A stretch of DNA of 64,000 nucleotides, taken from positions 26,526 through 90,525 of the forward strand of contig NZ_JAKCMV010000008.1 of assembly GCF_021440515.1 (NCBI RefSeq), given 5' to 3'. Below the pieces are notes generated by a model. It was not told where the DNA came from, made no database searches, and saw only the letters and a list, made by a program, of their open reading frames with translations. Shown here piece by piece: positions 1-10,326 of this stretch (positions are counted from its first letter, which is position 1; every line of letters begins with the position of its first letter). The translations under genes were made by a program, and so were the position numbers. The DNA comes from Enterobacter asburiae (lineage in GTDB: Bacteria > Pseudomonadota > Gammaproteobacteria > Enterobacterales > Enterobacteriaceae).

Positions 1-831
1 CTGGACGTAGCTGAAGATGCCGATGGCGCTCACCGCCATCCCGGCAATAATGGCTTTCGCCATCATGGTGCGCCCGGTGATCCACATATCGCGAAACGCC
101 GAGGTAAAGCAGATTTGCGCGCGCTCGATAAGCAGACCAAAGCCCACGCCAAACAGCATGGCGAGGCCCAGCTTCGGCTGATTAAGGGCGGTGCACAATG
201 CCCAGGCGATCGTGGCGAAGAAGACCAGCATGCCGAGGCGGAAACGACGACGCGCCTGGTCGGGCTTCTGCGTCAGCGGGGACGCCGCGCTGACTTTGGT
301 CATTTTGACCGGAATACGGAAGAAGGGCAGCAGCGTAAAGCGCGCGCCAAAATAAGAGCCAATCGCCGTGGCGACGGCAAAGAACCACGCGTGAAGGGAG
401 AACTGAGGAATACCGGTAAAGAAGGCGGCGAGGTTACAGCCCATCGCCAGACGCGCGCCGAACCCGGCGATGATCCCGCCCACGACCGCCTGCATAATGC
501 GGATCCGGCTTTTCGGCATACGCAGCTTCACGTTATTTGCCCACAGCGCGGCGGCAAAACAGCCGCCGAACATGCCGATAATCATCATCCCGTCGATACG
601 GGTGAGCGGCGTGCCGTCCAGATGAATCAGTTTGAAATATCCCCACTCTTCGGCGTGGACCCCTGCAAGCTGCAACAGCTGACCGCCCCAGCGGGTAAAC
701 TCGCCGGTGACCGCCCAGAAGGTGCCGGTAATGCCGAAGTAATAGGTAGAGAGAATGCCCGCAGCGATGACCGCCGGAACGGGTGACCAGAACTTAACCA
801 GGTAAGTCTGTTTGAAGTAGTGCCATGACAT
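1..831 (-). CDS. yedE: YedE-type sulfur-compound transporter, 3' end outside the window
   Basis: This open frame runs without a stop off the left edge, so only the first 277 codons are visible; E. coli YedE has about 400. It belongs to the YeeE/YedE family of polytopic inner-membrane proteins, some of which import thiosulfate. The visible part has many hydrophobic segments and the family's conserved cysteines, one in an AMGCN motif (Cys132) and another in ERAQICF further on. The start MSWHYFKQTYLVKFW closely matches my recollection of E. coli YedE, and an AGAGG lies 8 bases before the ATG. It lies downstream of trpA on the same strand but behind the trp terminator. In E. coli yedE is elsewhere, next to yedF; whether yedF follows here cannot be seen. 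The substrate is not settled by the sequence. Confidence 0.85.
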   Translation of the reverse strand, partial: MSWHYFKQTYLVKFWSPVPAVIAAGILSTYYFGITGTFWAVTGEFTRWGGQLLQLAGVHAEEWGYFKLIHLDGTPLTRIDGMMIIGMFGGCFAAALWANNVKLRMPKSRIRIMQAVVGGIIAGFGARLAMGCNLAAFFTGIPQFSLHAWFFAVATAIGSYFGARFTLLPFFRIPVKMTKVSAASPLTQKPDQARRRFRLGMLVFFATIAWALCTALNQPKLGLAMLFGVGFGLLIERAQICFTSAFRDMWITGRTMMAKAIIAGMAVSAIGIFSYVQ

Positions 832-972
832 GTGTAAGCCTCTGAACTCAGAAGGGGTAAAGCGACAAAAGAAACCGAATCATACGCTGACGGCCGCGTT
901 TGAAAAGGTATTCACGCCGAGAATATCGACGGGATCAATTTTGGCCTGACACCTTAGTATTACAGAGGAGGG

Positions 973-999
973 AAAACCGTCTGGCAATGCGCCAGACGG
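973..999 (-). terminator. trp operon distal terminator
   Basis: On the minus strand CCGTCTGGC and GCCAGACGG form a perfect 9-bp stem around a 5-base loop, followed by TTTT. It lies 9 bases beyond the trpA stop and should end trp transcription before yedE. Confidence 0.85.
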
Positions 1000-1007
1000 T
1001 GAGGGCA

Positions 1008-1817
1008 TTACGCGTGGCGGGTCGCCGCTTTCATTCCGGTCGCGAAGGTTTTCAGCTCCGCCAGCATCTGTTCTGGCTTATCCAGGTTGTTCTCAATGAT
1101 TTTAACAATCGCCGAGCCTGAAATCGCCCCGGCCGCTTTCGCGTCGATAGCGGCACGCACCTGTTCCGGCGAGGAAATCCCAAAGCCCTGTAGCGGAGGT
1201 GCGGCGTTGTACTCGGCCAGCTTTTCCACCAGATGGTGCAGCGGCAGGGCGGCTTTGTTTTCCGCGCCGGTGACGCCCGCGCGGGAGAGCAGATAGGTGT
1301 AGCCGCGTCCGTAAGAGGCAATCTGGCGCAGCAGTGCGTCATCGGCATTCGGCGGGCAGATGAAAATCGGCGCGACGTTATGGCGCATTGCCGTCTGGCG
1401 GAACGGGGCAGACTCTTCAACCGGCACGTCGGCAACCAGCACGGAGTCTACGCCCACGCGGGCGCACTCGGCGTAGAATTCGTCGATACCGCGGTTGAAC
1501 ACCAGATTGGCGTACATCAGCAGGCCAATCGGAATGGTCGGGTGCTTCTGGCGAATGGCGGCCAGCATTTCGAAGCACTGGGTTGGCGTCACGCCTGACG
1601 CAAAGGCGCGCAGGGTGGCGTTCTGAATGGTCGGGCCATCCGCCAGCGGATCCGAGAACGGGATCCCCAGCTCCAGCGCATCGGCACCGGCTTCAATCAG
1701 GGTGTCGATGATTTTTAACGACTGCTCAGGGCCCGGATCGCCCAGCGTAACGAAGGGAACGAACGCGCCTTCCTGGCGGGATTTCAGTTGTGCAAATGCG
1801 TTATCGTAGCGTTCCAT
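1008..1817 (-). CDS. trpA: Tryptophan synthase alpha chain
   Basis: TrpA cleaves indole-3-glycerol phosphate to indole and glyceraldehyde-3-phosphate; indole is channelled to TrpB in the alpha2-beta2 complex. The 269-residue protein is the usual length, a TIM barrel with the catalytic acids in place: Glu49 in LELGIPF and Asp60 in DPLADGPT. It is the last gene of the trp operon. Its ATG shares one base with the trpB stop (TGATG), the typical sign of translational coupling that keeps the two subunits equimolar. Nothing is truncated or unusual. Confidence 0.98.
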   Translation of the reverse strand: MERYDNAFAQLKSRQEGAFVPFVTLGDPGPEQSLKIIDTLIEAGADALELGIPFSDPLADGPTIQNATLRAFASGVTPTQCFEMLAAIRQKHPTIPIGLLMYANLVFNRGIDEFYAECARVGVDSVLVADVPVEESAPFRQTAMRHNVAPIFICPPNADDALLRQIASYGRGYTYLLSRAGVTGAENKAALPLHHLVEKLAEYNAAPPLQGFGISSPEQVRAAIDAKAAGAISGSAIVKIIENNLDKPEQMLAELKTFATGMKAATRHA

Positions 1818-3010
1818 CAGATTTCCCCTCGTGCTTTCAGAATATCGTGAACGGTGAAGATATCTTTATCACCGCGACCGGAAAGGTTCACCACCAGCAG
1901 CTGCTCTTTTTCCGGGTTTTCTTTGATCATTTTCAGCGCGTGCGCCAGCGCGTGGGAGGACTCCAGCGCCGGGATGATCCCTTCGTTACGACACAGCGTT
2001 TTGAAGGCTTCCAGCGCTTCGTCATCGGTAATCGAGACATATTCCGCGCGTCCGGTGCTGTTCAGGTACGCGTGCTGCGGCCCGACGGACGGGAAGTCCA
2101 GCCCGGCAGAAATAGAGTAAGACTCCTCAATCTGGCCTTCGTCGGTCTGCATCATCGGCGATTTCATGCCGAAGTAGATCCCAACGCGACCGTGCTTGAG
2201 CGGTGCGCCGTGCTCGCCGGATTCGATCCCGTGGCCCGCTGGCTCCACGCCAATCAGACCCACGCTGGTGTCGTCGATAAAGTCAGCAAACATGCCGATG
2301 GCGTTAGAGCCGCCGCCCACGCAGGCGATCACCGCATCCGGCAGGCGACCCTCTTTTTCGAGGATCTGCGCTTTTGTCTCTTCGCCGATCATGCGCTGGA
2401 ACTCGCGCACGATGGTCGGGAACGGGTGCGGGCCTGCGGCGGTGCCGAGCATATAGTGCGCGGTGTCGTAGCTGCCGGACCAGTCGCGCAGCGCCTCGTT
2501 ACAGGCATCTTTCAGCGTGGCGGAGCCGCTGTGCACCGGGATCACTTCCGCACCCATCAGCCGCATGCGGAACACGTTCGGCGACTGGCGCTCAACGTCC
2601 TTCGCCCCCATGTAGATACGGCATTTCAGGCCGAGCAGCGCGCTCGCCAGCGCCGACGCCACGCCGTGCTGGCCCGCGCCGGTTTCGGCGATGATTTCGG
2701 TTTTGCCCATCCGCTTGGCAAGCAGCGCCTGGCCTAACACCTGGTTGGTTTTGTGCGCGCCGCCGTGCAGCAGATCTTCACGCTTGAGGTACAGGGTGGT
2801 GTTGGTGCCCTCGGTCAGGTTGCGGCATTTGGTCAGCGCCGTCGGGCGGCCCGCGTAGTTTTTCAGCAGGTCGGTAAACTCGGCCTGAAACGCCGGGTCT
2901 TTCTGGGCGCTGACGAAAGCTTCTTCGAGCTGGCGCAGTGCGGGCATCAGGATCTGTGGTACGTACATCCCACCGAACTCACCAAAATACGGGTTAAGTA
3001 ATGTCGTCAT
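1817..3010 (-). CDS. trpB: Tryptophan synthase beta chain
   Basis: TrpB is the pyridoxal-phosphate enzyme that condenses indole with serine to give tryptophan. I place the start at 3010, giving 397 residues beginning [14 protein letters not shown], the E. coli length, with AAGGAAG just upstream; the reading frame extends seven codons further up but that extension is not conserved. The PLP-binding lysine is Lys87 in GGAHKTN, and the phosphate-binding GGGSNA loop is present. Ten bases separate it from trpC upstream, and it overlaps trpA by one base downstream. Confidence 0.98.
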   Translation of the reverse strand: MTTLLNPYFGEFGGMYVPQILMPALRQLEEAFVSAQKDPAFQAEFTDLLKNYAGRPTALTKCRNLTEGTNTTLYLKREDLLHGGAHKTNQVLGQALLAKRMGKTEIIAETGAGQHGVASALASALLGLKCRIYMGAKDVERQSPNVFRMRLMGAEVIPVHSGSATLKDACNEALRDWSGSYDTAHYMLGTAAGPHPFPTIVREFQRMIGEETKAQILEKEGRLPDAVIACVGGGSNAIGMFADFIDDTSVGLIGVEPAGHGIESGEHGAPLKHGRVGIYFGMKSPMMQTDEGQIEESYSISAGLDFPSVGPQHAYLNSTGRAEYVSITDDEALEAFKTLCRNEGIIPALESSHALAHALKMIKENPEKEQLLVVNLSGRGDKDIFTVHDILKARGEI

Positions 3011-3020
3011 CTTTTCTTCC

Positions 3021-4379
3021 TTAATATGCACGCAGAGTTTTAAACACCGAGGCCATTTTGCTGGCGTCTTTAATTCCCGGTTCTGACTCTACGCCTGAAT
3101 TGAAATCGAGGCCTGCGCAGCCGGCTTTAGCCGCTTCTACACAGTTGTCCGGGCTTAAGCCACCCGCGAGCAGGACGTTGTCCAGCACTTCGCCATGGAG
3201 CAGCGACCAGTCGAAACGCTGGCCGGTGCCGCCCTGGCCGTTATCCAGTACATATTTATCAACGTGGTTCAGGTTACGCGCGGGCAGTGTCTCGCCTACG
3301 CTCTGCGCCTTCCAGATTTGAACGGAAGGGGCAAGCACCGCGCGCAGCGCGTCGATGTAGGCCTGGTCTTCGCTGCCGTGCAGCTGAACCGCGCGCAGGG
3401 ATAACGCCCCGGCTTTTGCCGCCACGTCTGCAATCTCGGCATTGCGGAACACGCCCACATAGCCGAGCGGGGCGGCGGCGATAATCTGGCGCGCCTGGTT
3501 TTCGGTCACGGCGCGGGGAGAGGTGTCCACGAAGATCAGCCCGCCGTAAATCGCCCCGGCCTCATAGGCTGCTTTCGCATCCTGTTCCCGGGTTAAGCCG
3601 CACACTTTGTTTTCACCCAGCAGCACGCGGCGCACGGCGGCGTTGAGATCGTCATGCTCCATCATCGCCGAGCCAATCAGGAAGCCGTTGGCAAAGTGGC
3701 TTAACTCGCGAACCTGGGCATAGCTGTTAATGCCGGATTCGCTGATGACGGTCACGCCCGCCCCCAGACGCGGCGCAAGCTGGCGGGTGCGGTTGAGGTC
3801 AATCGACAGATCGCGCAGGTCGCGGTTGTTGATGCCCACCACTTTGGCCTCCAGCGCGATAGCGCGCTCCAGCTCCTCTTCGTTGCTCACTTCGGTCAGC
3901 ACGCCCATGTTCAGGCTGTGCGCCACCGCCGACAGCTGGCGATACTGCTCGTCGTCGAGCACCGAGAGCATCAGCAGGCAGGCGTCGGCCTGGTAAAAGC
4001 GGGCCAGCCAGATCTGATACGGGTCGATAATAAAGTCTTTGCACAGGATCGGCTGCGGCGCGATGCCGCTGACAATCGGCAGAAAATCAAAGCTGCCCTG
4101 GAAATATTTCTCATCCGTCAGCACCGAAATGGCCGACGCATGGTGTTTGTAGATCCCGGCGATGCGCGCGGGATCGAAATCATCGCGAATCACGCCTTTC
4201 GATGGCGAGGCTTTCTTACACTCCAGGATAAACGCGGTGCGCGCGCCCTGAAGAGCATCGTAAAAACGGCGGGTGCTCGGCACCACGTCGTTCTGGAAAC
4301 TGGCAAGCGGCTGCTGCGCTTTGCGGGCTTCTACCCAGATGGCCTTGTCGGCAACGATTTTCGCTAAAACGGTCTGCAT
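3021..4379 (-). CDS. trpC: Indole-3-glycerol phosphate synthase / phosphoribosylanthranilate isomerase
   Basis: This bifunctional enzyme (452 residues; 453 in E. coli) carries two consecutive tryptophan steps. Residues 1 to about 255 are the indole-glycerol-phosphate synthase barrel, marked by [13 protein letters not shown] with its catalytic lysine. Residues from about 256 are the isomerase barrel, beginning [11 protein letters not shown] with its catalytic cysteine. Fusion of the two barrels is normal in enterobacteria. It follows trpGD by three bases and precedes trpB by ten. Confidence 0.98.
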   Translation of the reverse strand: MQTVLAKIVADKAIWVEARKAQQPLASFQNDVVPSTRRFYDALQGARTAFILECKKASPSKGVIRDDFDPARIAGIYKHHASAISVLTDEKYFQGSFDFLPIVSGIAPQPILCKDFIIDPYQIWLARFYQADACLLMLSVLDDEQYRQLSAVAHSLNMGVLTEVSNEEELERAIALEAKVVGINNRDLRDLSIDLNRTRQLAPRLGAGVTVISESGINSYAQVRELSHFANGFLIGSAMMEHDDLNAAVRRVLLGENKVCGLTREQDAKAAYEAGAIYGGLIFVDTSPRAVTENQARQIIAAAPLGYVGVFRNAEIADVAAKAGALSLRAVQLHGSEDQAYIDALRAVLAPSVQIWKAQSVGETLPARNLNHVDKYVLDNGQGGTGQRFDWSLLHGEVLDNVLLAGGLSPDNCVEAAKAGCAGLDFNSGVESEPGIKDASKMASVFKTLRAY

Positions 4380-4382
4380 TCT

Positions 4383-5978
4383 TTATCCTCTTGCCGCAAG
4401 TGCGGTAACGCGATCGTAGGCTGCTCCTGAGCGCAGTACGTCGAGAACTTTTTGCACGTTGACCTTCAGGTCTTCCTCGCCGTGCAAACGCATCAGCATG
4501 GCGACGTTGGCGGCAACGGCTGCCTCATGAGCGGACTCACCTTTACCTTGTAATAAGCGCGTGAGAATGTCACGGTTTTCTTCCGGCGTGCCGCCTGCCA
4601 GCGCCTCCTGGCGATACGGGGTCAGGCCAAAGTCGGCGGCGTCCAGCTGATAGCTCTGGATCTCGCCGTTGCGCAGCTCGGCGACAAGCGTTGGTGCATG
4701 GAGAGACACCTCGTCCATCCCGCCGCTGTGAACCACCGCCGCCCGCTGATAGCCCAGCACGCGCAGGGTTTCAGCAATTGGCAGCACCAGTTCCGGGCTG
4801 TAAACGCCAATCAGCGCCAGCGGCGGATGCGCCGGGTTAATCAGCGGCCCCAGCACGTTAAACAGGGTGCGGGTTTTAAGCTGCTGGCGAACCGGCATCG
4901 CGTGGCGGAACCCGGTGTGATATTTCGGTGCGAACAGGAAGCACACGCCCAAATCGTCCAGCGCCTCGCGGGAGCGTTCGGCCTTCATGTCCAGATTAAT
5001 ACCAAAGGCTGCCAGTAAATCCGACGAGCCGGAGCGGCTGGATACGCTGCGGTTGCCGTGTTTCGCCACCTTCATGCCGCACGCCGCCGCCACAAAGGCG
5101 CTGGCGGTGGAAATATTAATGCTGTTGCTGCCGTCACCGCCGGTCCCGACGATATCCGCAAACGGGTAGTCAGGGCGCGGGAACGGGGCAGCGTTTTCCA
5201 GCAGGGCCGTGGCGGCACCGGCGATCTCCTGCGGGCTTTCACCGCGCACCTTCATGCTCACCAGCGCGGCGGCCAGCTGCTCGGGTTTCAGTTCACCGCG
5301 CACCACCGCCGAGAAGAGCTGGTGGCTCTCCTGCTGGCTCAGGGTTTGCGCCTGGTACAGTTTTTCCAGAATCGGTTGCAGGGTGTTGGTCTGCTCCAGC
5401 TTCTGTAACGCCCAGTCGAGGGTCTGCTCCAGCAGGCGCGCGCCGTTAGAGGTCAGGATCGACTCCGGGTGGAATTGCAGGCCGCAGACGCGATCCGCAT
5501 CGTGACGCACCGCCATCACCATGCCTTCAAACGAGGCGTTGATGGTCAGCCCGGCCGGAATATTGCTGCCGACCAGCGAGTGGTAACGCGCCACCGGCAG
5601 CGGGTTTGGCAGCCCGGCGAACATCGCCTGACCGTCATGTTCAATGCTGGAGGCTTTACCGTGCAGGATCTCGCCCGCCTGACCAACGTAGCCGCCGTAG
5701 GCTTCAACAATCGCCTGATGCCCCAGGCAGATACCGATAATCGGCAGCTTGCCGCGCATACGGGTCAGCAGCTCGGGCATACAGCCGGCTTCGCTTGGCG
5801 CGCCGGGGCCGGGGGAGAGCATCAGCACCGGGCTTTGCATGGTGGCCATGCGGTCAATCAGGGTCTGGGCCGGAACGTGGTTACGGTAGATAACCACGTT
5901 GTGGCCGTTTGCACGCAGCTGATCTGCCAGGTTGTAGGTGAAAGAGTCGATATTATCGAGCAGCAGAATGTCAGCCAT
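4383..5978 (-). CDS. trpGD: Anthranilate synthase glutaminase / anthranilate phosphoribosyltransferase fusion
   Basis: The protein (531 residues) joins a class I glutamine amidotransferase to anthranilate phosphoribosyltransferase, the arrangement of the enteric trpD gene. In the amidotransferase (about 1-195) the nucleophile is Cys84 in GICLGHQ and the His-Glu pair is in QFHPES. The transferase begins near residue 200 and has the phosphoribosyl-pyrophosphate site GTGGDGSNS. The first half feeds ammonia to TrpE; the second attaches phosphoribose to anthranilate. The ATG overlaps the trpE stop by one base, consistent with coupled translation of the two anthranilate-synthase subunits. Confidence 0.98.
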   Translation of the reverse strand: MADILLLDNIDSFTYNLADQLRANGHNVVIYRNHVPAQTLIDRMATMQSPVLMLSPGPGAPSEAGCMPELLTRMRGKLPIIGICLGHQAIVEAYGGYVGQAGEILHGKASSIEHDGQAMFAGLPNPLPVARYHSLVGSNIPAGLTINASFEGMVMAVRHDADRVCGLQFHPESILTSNGARLLEQTLDWALQKLEQTNTLQPILEKLYQAQTLSQQESHQLFSAVVRGELKPEQLAAALVSMKVRGESPQEIAGAATALLENAAPFPRPDYPFADIVGTGGDGSNSINISTASAFVAAACGMKVAKHGNRSVSSRSGSSDLLAAFGINLDMKAERSREALDDLGVCFLFAPKYHTGFRHAMPVRQQLKTRTLFNVLGPLINPAHPPLALIGVYSPELVLPIAETLRVLGYQRAAVVHSGGMDEVSLHAPTLVAELRNGEIQSYQLDAADFGLTPYRQEALAGGTPEENRDILTRLLQGKGESAHEAAVAANVAMLMRLHGEEDLKVNVQKVLDVLRSGAAYDRVTALAARG

Positions 5979-7540
5979 CAGAAAATCTCCTGTGCATGGT
6001 GTGCGGTCGCAATGGCGCGCAGGACCGCGCGTGCTTTACTGCGCGTTTCGTCAGCTTCAGACTGCGGAACCGAATCAAGAACAATGCCCGCGCCCGCCTG
6101 GACGGTGGCGATACCGTCTTCCACGTAGGCCGAGCGGATCACGATGCAGGTGTCGAGGTCACCGTGCGCGGTAAAGTAACCTACCGCACCGCCGTAGCTG
6201 CCGCGACGACGGCCTTCGGCTTCGGCGATAAGCTGCATCGCTCGCACCTTCGGCGCGCCGCTCAGGGTGCCCATGTTCATACAGGCGCGGTAGGCGTGCA
6301 GCACGTCCAGATCGCTGCGCAGTTCTCCGACCACGCGGGAAACCAGGTGCATCACAAACGAATAACGGTCAACTTTGGTCAGGTCCGCCACGTAGCGGCT
6401 GCCGGGGGTGCAGATGCGAGCCAGATCGTTACGCGCCAGGTCGACCAGCATCAGGTGCTCAGAGAGCTCTTTGTGGTCGGTGCGCATTTCCAGCTCGATA
6501 CGGCTGTCGAGATCGCGATCCAGTGAGCCATCCGCACGACGACCGCGCGGGCGGGTGCCGGCAATCGGGTAGATCTCAATCTGGCGGCTGGTGGCATCGT
6601 ATTTAAGCGAGCTTTCCGGCGACGCGCCGAACAGCGTGAAGTCCTTGTCCTGCATAAAGAACATGTACGGGCTAGGGTTGCTCTTTTTCAGCACGTCGTA
6701 GGCCGCCAGCGGGGACGGGCACGGCAGGGAGAAGCGACGGGAGGGCACCACCTGGAAAATCTCCCCGGCGCGAATGGCTTTCTGCATCTGACGCACTACC
6801 GCGCCGTACTGGTCATCGCTCTGGCTCACTTCGCACTGCATCTGTTCGATACGCTGTACCGGCAGCGCAGGCGGCTCTTCGGTCATCTGCTGTTGCAGCT
6901 GGGCGATGCGGTGCTCAAGACGGCGCTTTTCAGAAGCAGAAGGCGTGAACAGGCTCGCCTGGATGCGGGTGTATTTTTTCTGATGGTCGATCACCATCAG
7001 GGTTTCTGCCAGATAGAAACAGTAGTCCGGGCAGCGGTTGCCCTGTTCGGTTTCCGGTAAATCTTCAAAACCTGCGACCAGGTCATAGGCAAACAGCCCG
7101 CCGAAGAACATCGCTTCGCGTTCGTCTTCCGGCACCGTTACCAGGTTTTGCAGCAGGCGGAAGGCGTCGAACACCGACAGCGAACACAGGCGCGCGTCTT
7201 CATCCAGCAGCTGGCTGACCGGCGGGAAGTGCAGAACGCGCATTTCCGGATGGTGTTCGTTTTCGATGCCCGCAGGCAGCGCGGCATCCAGCAGCGGCAG
7301 CAGGGCCGCACCGTTATCGGATAACGCCTTAAGGGTGACAGTGTCACCGAGCGCCGTAATGCGCAGCGCGCTGTCGACTAACAGCAGGCTCTTGAGATCG
7401 TCTTTGCTGTCGATATCCGCAGATTCCAGCAGGAGGGTGGCCGGACGCGCCCCGCAGACCTGGTGAAACAGCGCGGTAGGGTTATGGCGATACGCCGCCT
7501 CGCAGGTCAGCAGTTCGAGGTCAGGTTTGGCTGTTTGCAT
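5978..7540 (-). CDS. trpE: Anthranilate synthase component I
   Basis: TrpE converts chorismate to anthranilate and is the committed, tryptophan-inhibited step. I choose the start at 7540 (520 residues, [14 protein letters not shown], the E. coli length); an in-frame extension of nine codons lies upstream without conservation. The tryptophan-binding motif LLLES ends at Ser40, so feedback inhibition is expected to be intact. The C-terminal chorismate-binding half shows PIAGTRPRG and the [11 protein letters not shown] block. It is the first structural gene of the operon, just downstream of the attenuator. Confidence 0.98.
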   Translation of the reverse strand: MQTAKPDLELLTCEAAYRHNPTALFHQVCGARPATLLLESADIDSKDDLKSLLLVDSALRITALGDTVTLKALSDNGAALLPLLDAALPAGIENEHHPEMRVLHFPPVSQLLDEDARLCSLSVFDAFRLLQNLVTVPEDEREAMFFGGLFAYDLVAGFEDLPETEQGNRCPDYCFYLAETLMVIDHQKKYTRIQASLFTPSASEKRRLEHRIAQLQQQMTEEPPALPVQRIEQMQCEVSQSDDQYGAVVRQMQKAIRAGEIFQVVPSRRFSLPCPSPLAAYDVLKKSNPSPYMFFMQDKDFTLFGASPESSLKYDATSRQIEIYPIAGTRPRGRRADGSLDRDLDSRIELEMRTDHKELSEHLMLVDLARNDLARICTPGSRYVADLTKVDRYSFVMHLVSRVVGELRSDLDVLHAYRACMNMGTLSGAPKVRAMQLIAEAEGRRRGSYGGAVGYFTAHGDLDTCIVIRSAYVEDGIATVQAGAGIVLDSVPQSEADETRSKARAVLRAIATAHHAQEIF

Positions 7541-7565
7541 GTTGTTGTTCTCATTTATTCTGTTC

Positions 7566-7591
7566 AAAAAAAAGCCCGCTTGAGAGCGGGC
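7566..7591 (-). terminator. trp attenuator
   Basis: On the minus strand a 7-bp GC stem, AGCGGGC pairing with GCCCGCT across a 4-base loop, is followed by eight T residues. It sits between trpL and trpE. Bases upstream, around the tandem Trp codons of trpL, supply the competing pairing expected of a classical trp attenuator. Confidence 0.93.
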
Positions 7592-7636
7592 GTGGTATCT
7601 GTTTGCGTTTCGCAGACGTGTGACACTGCCCGTTAA

Positions 7637-7681
7637 TCAGGAAGTACGCCACCAACCGTGCAGAGTGAAATGTGCAGTCAT
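7637..7681 (-). CDS. trpL: trp operon leader peptide
   Basis: The 14-codon frame encodes MTAHFTLHGWWRTS and ends in TGA. The two adjacent Trp codons (TGG TGG) are the sensor: ribosome stalling there when charged tRNA-Trp is scarce prevents formation of the downstream terminator. AAAGG lies ahead of the ATG. Only the C-terminal GWWRTS resembles the E. coli leader ([14 protein letters not shown]), as expected, because the regulatory codons rather than the peptide are selected. Confidence 0.93.
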   Translation of the reverse strand: MTAHFTLHGWWRTS

Positions 7682-7710
7682 TTTCAGATACCTTTCTCGT
7701 GTGAACTTGC

Positions 7711-7744
7711 GTACTAGTTAACTAGTTCGATGGCGTATTGTCAA
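7711..7744 (-). promoter_or_regulatory. trp promoter and TrpR operator
   Basis: Read on the minus strand, TTGACA (7739-7744) and TTAACT (7716-7721) are separated by 17 bases. The -10 element lies inside the palindrome GTACTAGTTAACTAGTTCG (plus strand, 7711-7729), which matches the E. coli TrpR operator almost exactly. TrpR bound to tryptophan would occlude RNA polymerase. Confidence 0.93.
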
Positions 7745-7820
7745 CCCTTGATTTCAGAATTTCGCGGCAAGTCGTTATCATAGGCTTTCTGGATGTTTTT
7801 AACCTGTGATGGGAAGTGCT

Positions 7821-8702
7821 TTGAGCGATACAACTTACGCCGTGATTTATGATTTACACAGCCACACTCAGGCTTCTGATGGCCTGCTGACGCCTGAAGC
7901 GTTAGTCCATCGCGCCGTTGAGATGCGGGTGGGCACGCTGGCCATCACCGATCACGACACCACCGACGGGATCCCCGCCGCGCGCGCGGAGATTGCCCGC
8001 AGCGGATTAGCGCTCAACCTGATTGCCGGAGTCGAGATCTCGACCGTCTGGGAAAACCATGAAATTCATATCGTTGGCCTGAACATCGATACAGAACATC
8101 CTGCAATGCGCGCGTTTTTGCAAGAACAAAAAACGCGCCGTAATCAGCGCGCCGAAATGATTGGCGAGCGTCTTGAAAAGGCCAACATTCCCGGCGCCCT
8201 GGAAGGCGCGCAAAAGCTGGCGAACGGCGGGGCGGTTACGCGCGGGCACTTCGCGCGATTCCTGGTTGGGGCGGGCAAAGCCACCACCATGGCCGACGTA
8301 TTTAAAAAGTATCTGGCGCGCGGGAAAACCGGATACGTCCCGCCGCAGTGGTGTACAATAGAACAAGCTATTGATGTGATTCATCATTCTGGCGGTAAAG
8401 CGGTGCTGGCCCATCCCGGGCGGTATAATCTTTCTGCTAAATGGCTGAAAAGACTGCTGGCACACTTCGCCGAACGCGGCGGTGACGCGATGGAAGTCGC
8501 GCAATGCCAGCAGGCTCCCAACGAGCGGTCGCAGCACGCGACCTGGGCCAGGCAGTTTGGACTGTATGGCTCGCAGGGCTCCGATTTTCATCAGCCCTGC
8601 GCGTGGATAGAGCTGGGGCGCAAGCTCTGGCTTCCCGCTGGCGTCGAACCTGTCTGGCAGCTCTGGGAACAGCCACAGCAAATTGAAGAGAGGGAAGTAT
8701 GA
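7821..8702 (+). CDS. rnm: RNase AM, PHP-family 5'-3' exoribonuclease
   Basis: This is the YciV/Rnm protein, a PHP-domain exonuclease that in E. coli trims the 5' ends of ribosomal RNAs and also attacks 3',5'-bisphosphonucleotides. PHP metal ligands are visible near the N-terminus (DLHSHT and TDHDTT), with further His residues in VLAHPG and SDFHQP. I prefer the TTG at 7821 (293 residues, same as E. coli), which has GGAAG six bases upstream; a GTG/ATG a few codons earlier is possible. Its end overlaps the yciO start by four bases. It diverges from the trp operon. Confidence 0.93.
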   Translation: MSDTTYAVIYDLHSHTQASDGLLTPEALVHRAVEMRVGTLAITDHDTTDGIPAARAEIARSGLALNLIAGVEISTVWENHEIHIVGLNIDTEHPAMRAFLQEQKTRRNQRAEMIGERLEKANIPGALEGAQKLANGGAVTRGHFARFLVGAGKATTMADVFKKYLARGKTGYVPPQWCTIEQAIDVIHHSGGKAVLAHPGRYNLSAKWLKRLLAHFAERGGDAMEVAQCQQAPNERSQHATWARQFGLYGSQGSDFHQPCAWIELGRKLWLPAGVEPVWQLWEQPQQIEEREV

Positions 8703-9319
8703 GTCAGTTTTTCTATATTCATCCGGATAACCCGCAGCCTCGCCTGATTAATCAGGCCGTGGAGATTGTCCGCAAGGGTGGCGTTATCGTCTATCCGACC
8801 GATTCCGGCTATGCGCTGGGCTGCAAAATTGAAGATAAAGGGGCGATGGAGCGCATCTGTCGCATCCGCCAGCTGCCGGACGGCCACAACTTTACCCTGA
8901 TGTGCCGCGATCTCTCCGAGCTGTCGACCTATGCCTATGTGGATAACGTGGCGTTTCGTCTGATCAAGAACAACACGCCGGGCAACTACACCTTCATCCT
9001 GAAAGGGACGAAAGAGGTGCCGCGCCGTCTGTTGCAGGAAAAGCGTAAGACCATCGGGATGCGCGTGCCTTCTAACCCGATTGCGCAGGCGCTGCTGGAA
9101 ACGCTGGGCGAGCCGATGCTCTCTACCTCGCTGATGCTGCCGGGCAGCGAGTTTACCGAGTCCGACCCTGAGGAGATCAAAGATCGCCTCGAAAAGCACG
9201 TCGAGCTGGTTATTCACGGCGGCTACCTGGGTCAACAGCCCACCACGGTGGTCGATCTTACGGAAGATGCGCCGGAAGTGATCCGTGAAGGCGCGGGCGA
9301 TGTTAAACCTTTCTTGTAA
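8699..9319 (+). CDS. yciO: YciO, Sua5/YrdC/YwlC-family protein
   Basis: YciO (206 residues) is a paralogue of the TsaC/Sua5 threonylcarbamoyl-AMP synthases. The fold signature GGVIVYPTDSGYALGC near residue 30 and the RMRVPSNPIAQ-like segment are present. E. coli YciO is reported to have weak TsaC-like activity, but its physiological role is unclear. It is translationally coupled to rnm through an ATGA overlap and is followed 96 bases later by rluB. Confidence 0.93.
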   Translation: MSQFFYIHPDNPQPRLINQAVEIVRKGGVIVYPTDSGYALGCKIEDKGAMERICRIRQLPDGHNFTLMCRDLSELSTYAYVDNVAFRLIKNNTPGNYTFILKGTKEVPRRLLQEKRKTIGMRVPSNPIAQALLETLGEPMLSTSLMLPGSEFTESDPEEIKDRLEKHVELVIHGGYLGQQPTTVVDLTEDAPEVIREGAGDVKPFL

Positions 9320-9415
9320 GGGTGTAAGCGGCTATACTACGCGGCCATCAAAACGGGCTCTGTCCCGTTTTTGACCTGATTCGACGCCTGTGAAGGCGAC
9401 ACCTGAGGAAGCTCT

Positions 9416-10291
9416 ATGAGCGAGAAGTTACAGAAAGTGCTGGCGCGCGCCGGCCACGGTTCACGCCGTGAAATCGAAGCCATTATTGAAGCCGGCCGCG
9501 TGAGTGTGGACGGTAAAGTCTCCACGCTGGGCGACCGCGTAGAAATCGTACCGGGTCTGAAAATCCGCATCGACGGCCATCTTATCTCCGTGAAAGAGTC
9601 CGCCGAGCAGATCTGCCGCGTGCTGGCCTACTACAAGCCGGAAGGCGAGCTGTGTACCCGCAACGACCCGGAAGGTCGTCCAACCGTGTTTGACCGCCTG
9701 CCTAAGCTGCGCGGCGCGCGCTGGATTGCGGTCGGTCGTCTGGACGTTAACACCTGCGGTCTGCTGCTGTTTACCACCGACGGCGAGCTGGCAAACCGCC
9801 TGATGCACCCGAGCCGTGAAGTGGAACGTGAATACGCGGTGCGCGTTTTCGGCCAGGTTGATGAAAACAAACTGCGCGATCTGTCTCGCGGCGTTCAGCT
9901 CGAAGACGGCCCGGCGGCATTCAAAACCATCAAATTCACCGGCGGTGAAGGGATTAACCAGTGGTACAACGTGACCCTGACCGAAGGCCGTAACCGCGAG
10001 GTGCGTCGCCTTTGGGAAGCCGTTGGCGTGCAGGTTAGCCGCCTGATCCGCGTGCGTTATGGTGACATCCTGCTGCCGAAAGGCCTGCCGCGCGGCGGCT
10101 ATACCGAGCTGGATTTAACCCAGACCAACTACCTGCGCGAGCTGGTGGGCCTGACGCCGGAAACCACCTCTAAGGTGGCGGTGGAAAAAGATCGTCGTCG
10201 TATGAAGGCGAATCAGATCCGCCGCGCGGTGAAGCGTCACAGCCAGGTGAGCAACAATCGCCGCTCTGGCAGCCGCAATAACAACGGTTAA
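9416..10291 (+). CDS. rluB: 23S rRNA pseudouridine(2605) synthase
   Basis: RluB isomerises U2605 of 23S rRNA. An N-terminal S4 RNA-binding domain (about 1-60, [18 protein letters not shown]) precedes the RsuA-type catalytic domain with the active aspartate in [11 protein letters not shown]. The basic, Asn/Arg-rich C-terminal tail after residue 260 is normal for RluB. At 291 residues it matches the enteric protein. A strong terminator follows. Confidence 0.96.
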   Translation: MSEKLQKVLARAGHGSRREIEAIIEAGRVSVDGKVSTLGDRVEIVPGLKIRIDGHLISVKESAEQICRVLAYYKPEGELCTRNDPEGRPTVFDRLPKLRGARWIAVGRLDVNTCGLLLFTTDGELANRLMHPSREVEREYAVRVFGQVDENKLRDLSRGVQLEDGPAAFKTIKFTGGEGINQWYNVTLTEGRNREVRRLWEAVGVQVSRLIRVRYGDILLPKGLPRGGYTELDLTQTNYLRELVGLTPETTSKVAVEKDRRRMKANQIRRAVKRHSQVSNNRRSGSRNNNG

Positions 10292-10294
10292 AAT

Positions 10295-10325
10295 AAAAGC
10301 CCGGTTGAATCAACCGGGCTTTTTT
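10295..10325. terminator. Bidirectional terminator between rluB and btuR
   Basis: AGCCCGGTTG and CAACCGGGCT form a perfect 10-bp stem with a 3-base loop, flanked by AAAA on the left and TTTTTT on the right. It can serve the convergent rluB and yciK-btuR transcripts. Confidence 0.9.
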
Positions 10326-10326
10326 C

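Noticed and set aside
115..786. Plus-strand 223-codon frame
   Set aside because: It is antisense to the partial yedE gene, whose membrane helices and family cysteines are clear; the plus frame is basic, low-complexity and without recognisable domains.
1790..2737. Plus-strand 315-codon frame opposite trpB
   Set aside because: Arg/His-rich shadow frame of a GC-rich gene; trpB on the other strand is certain.
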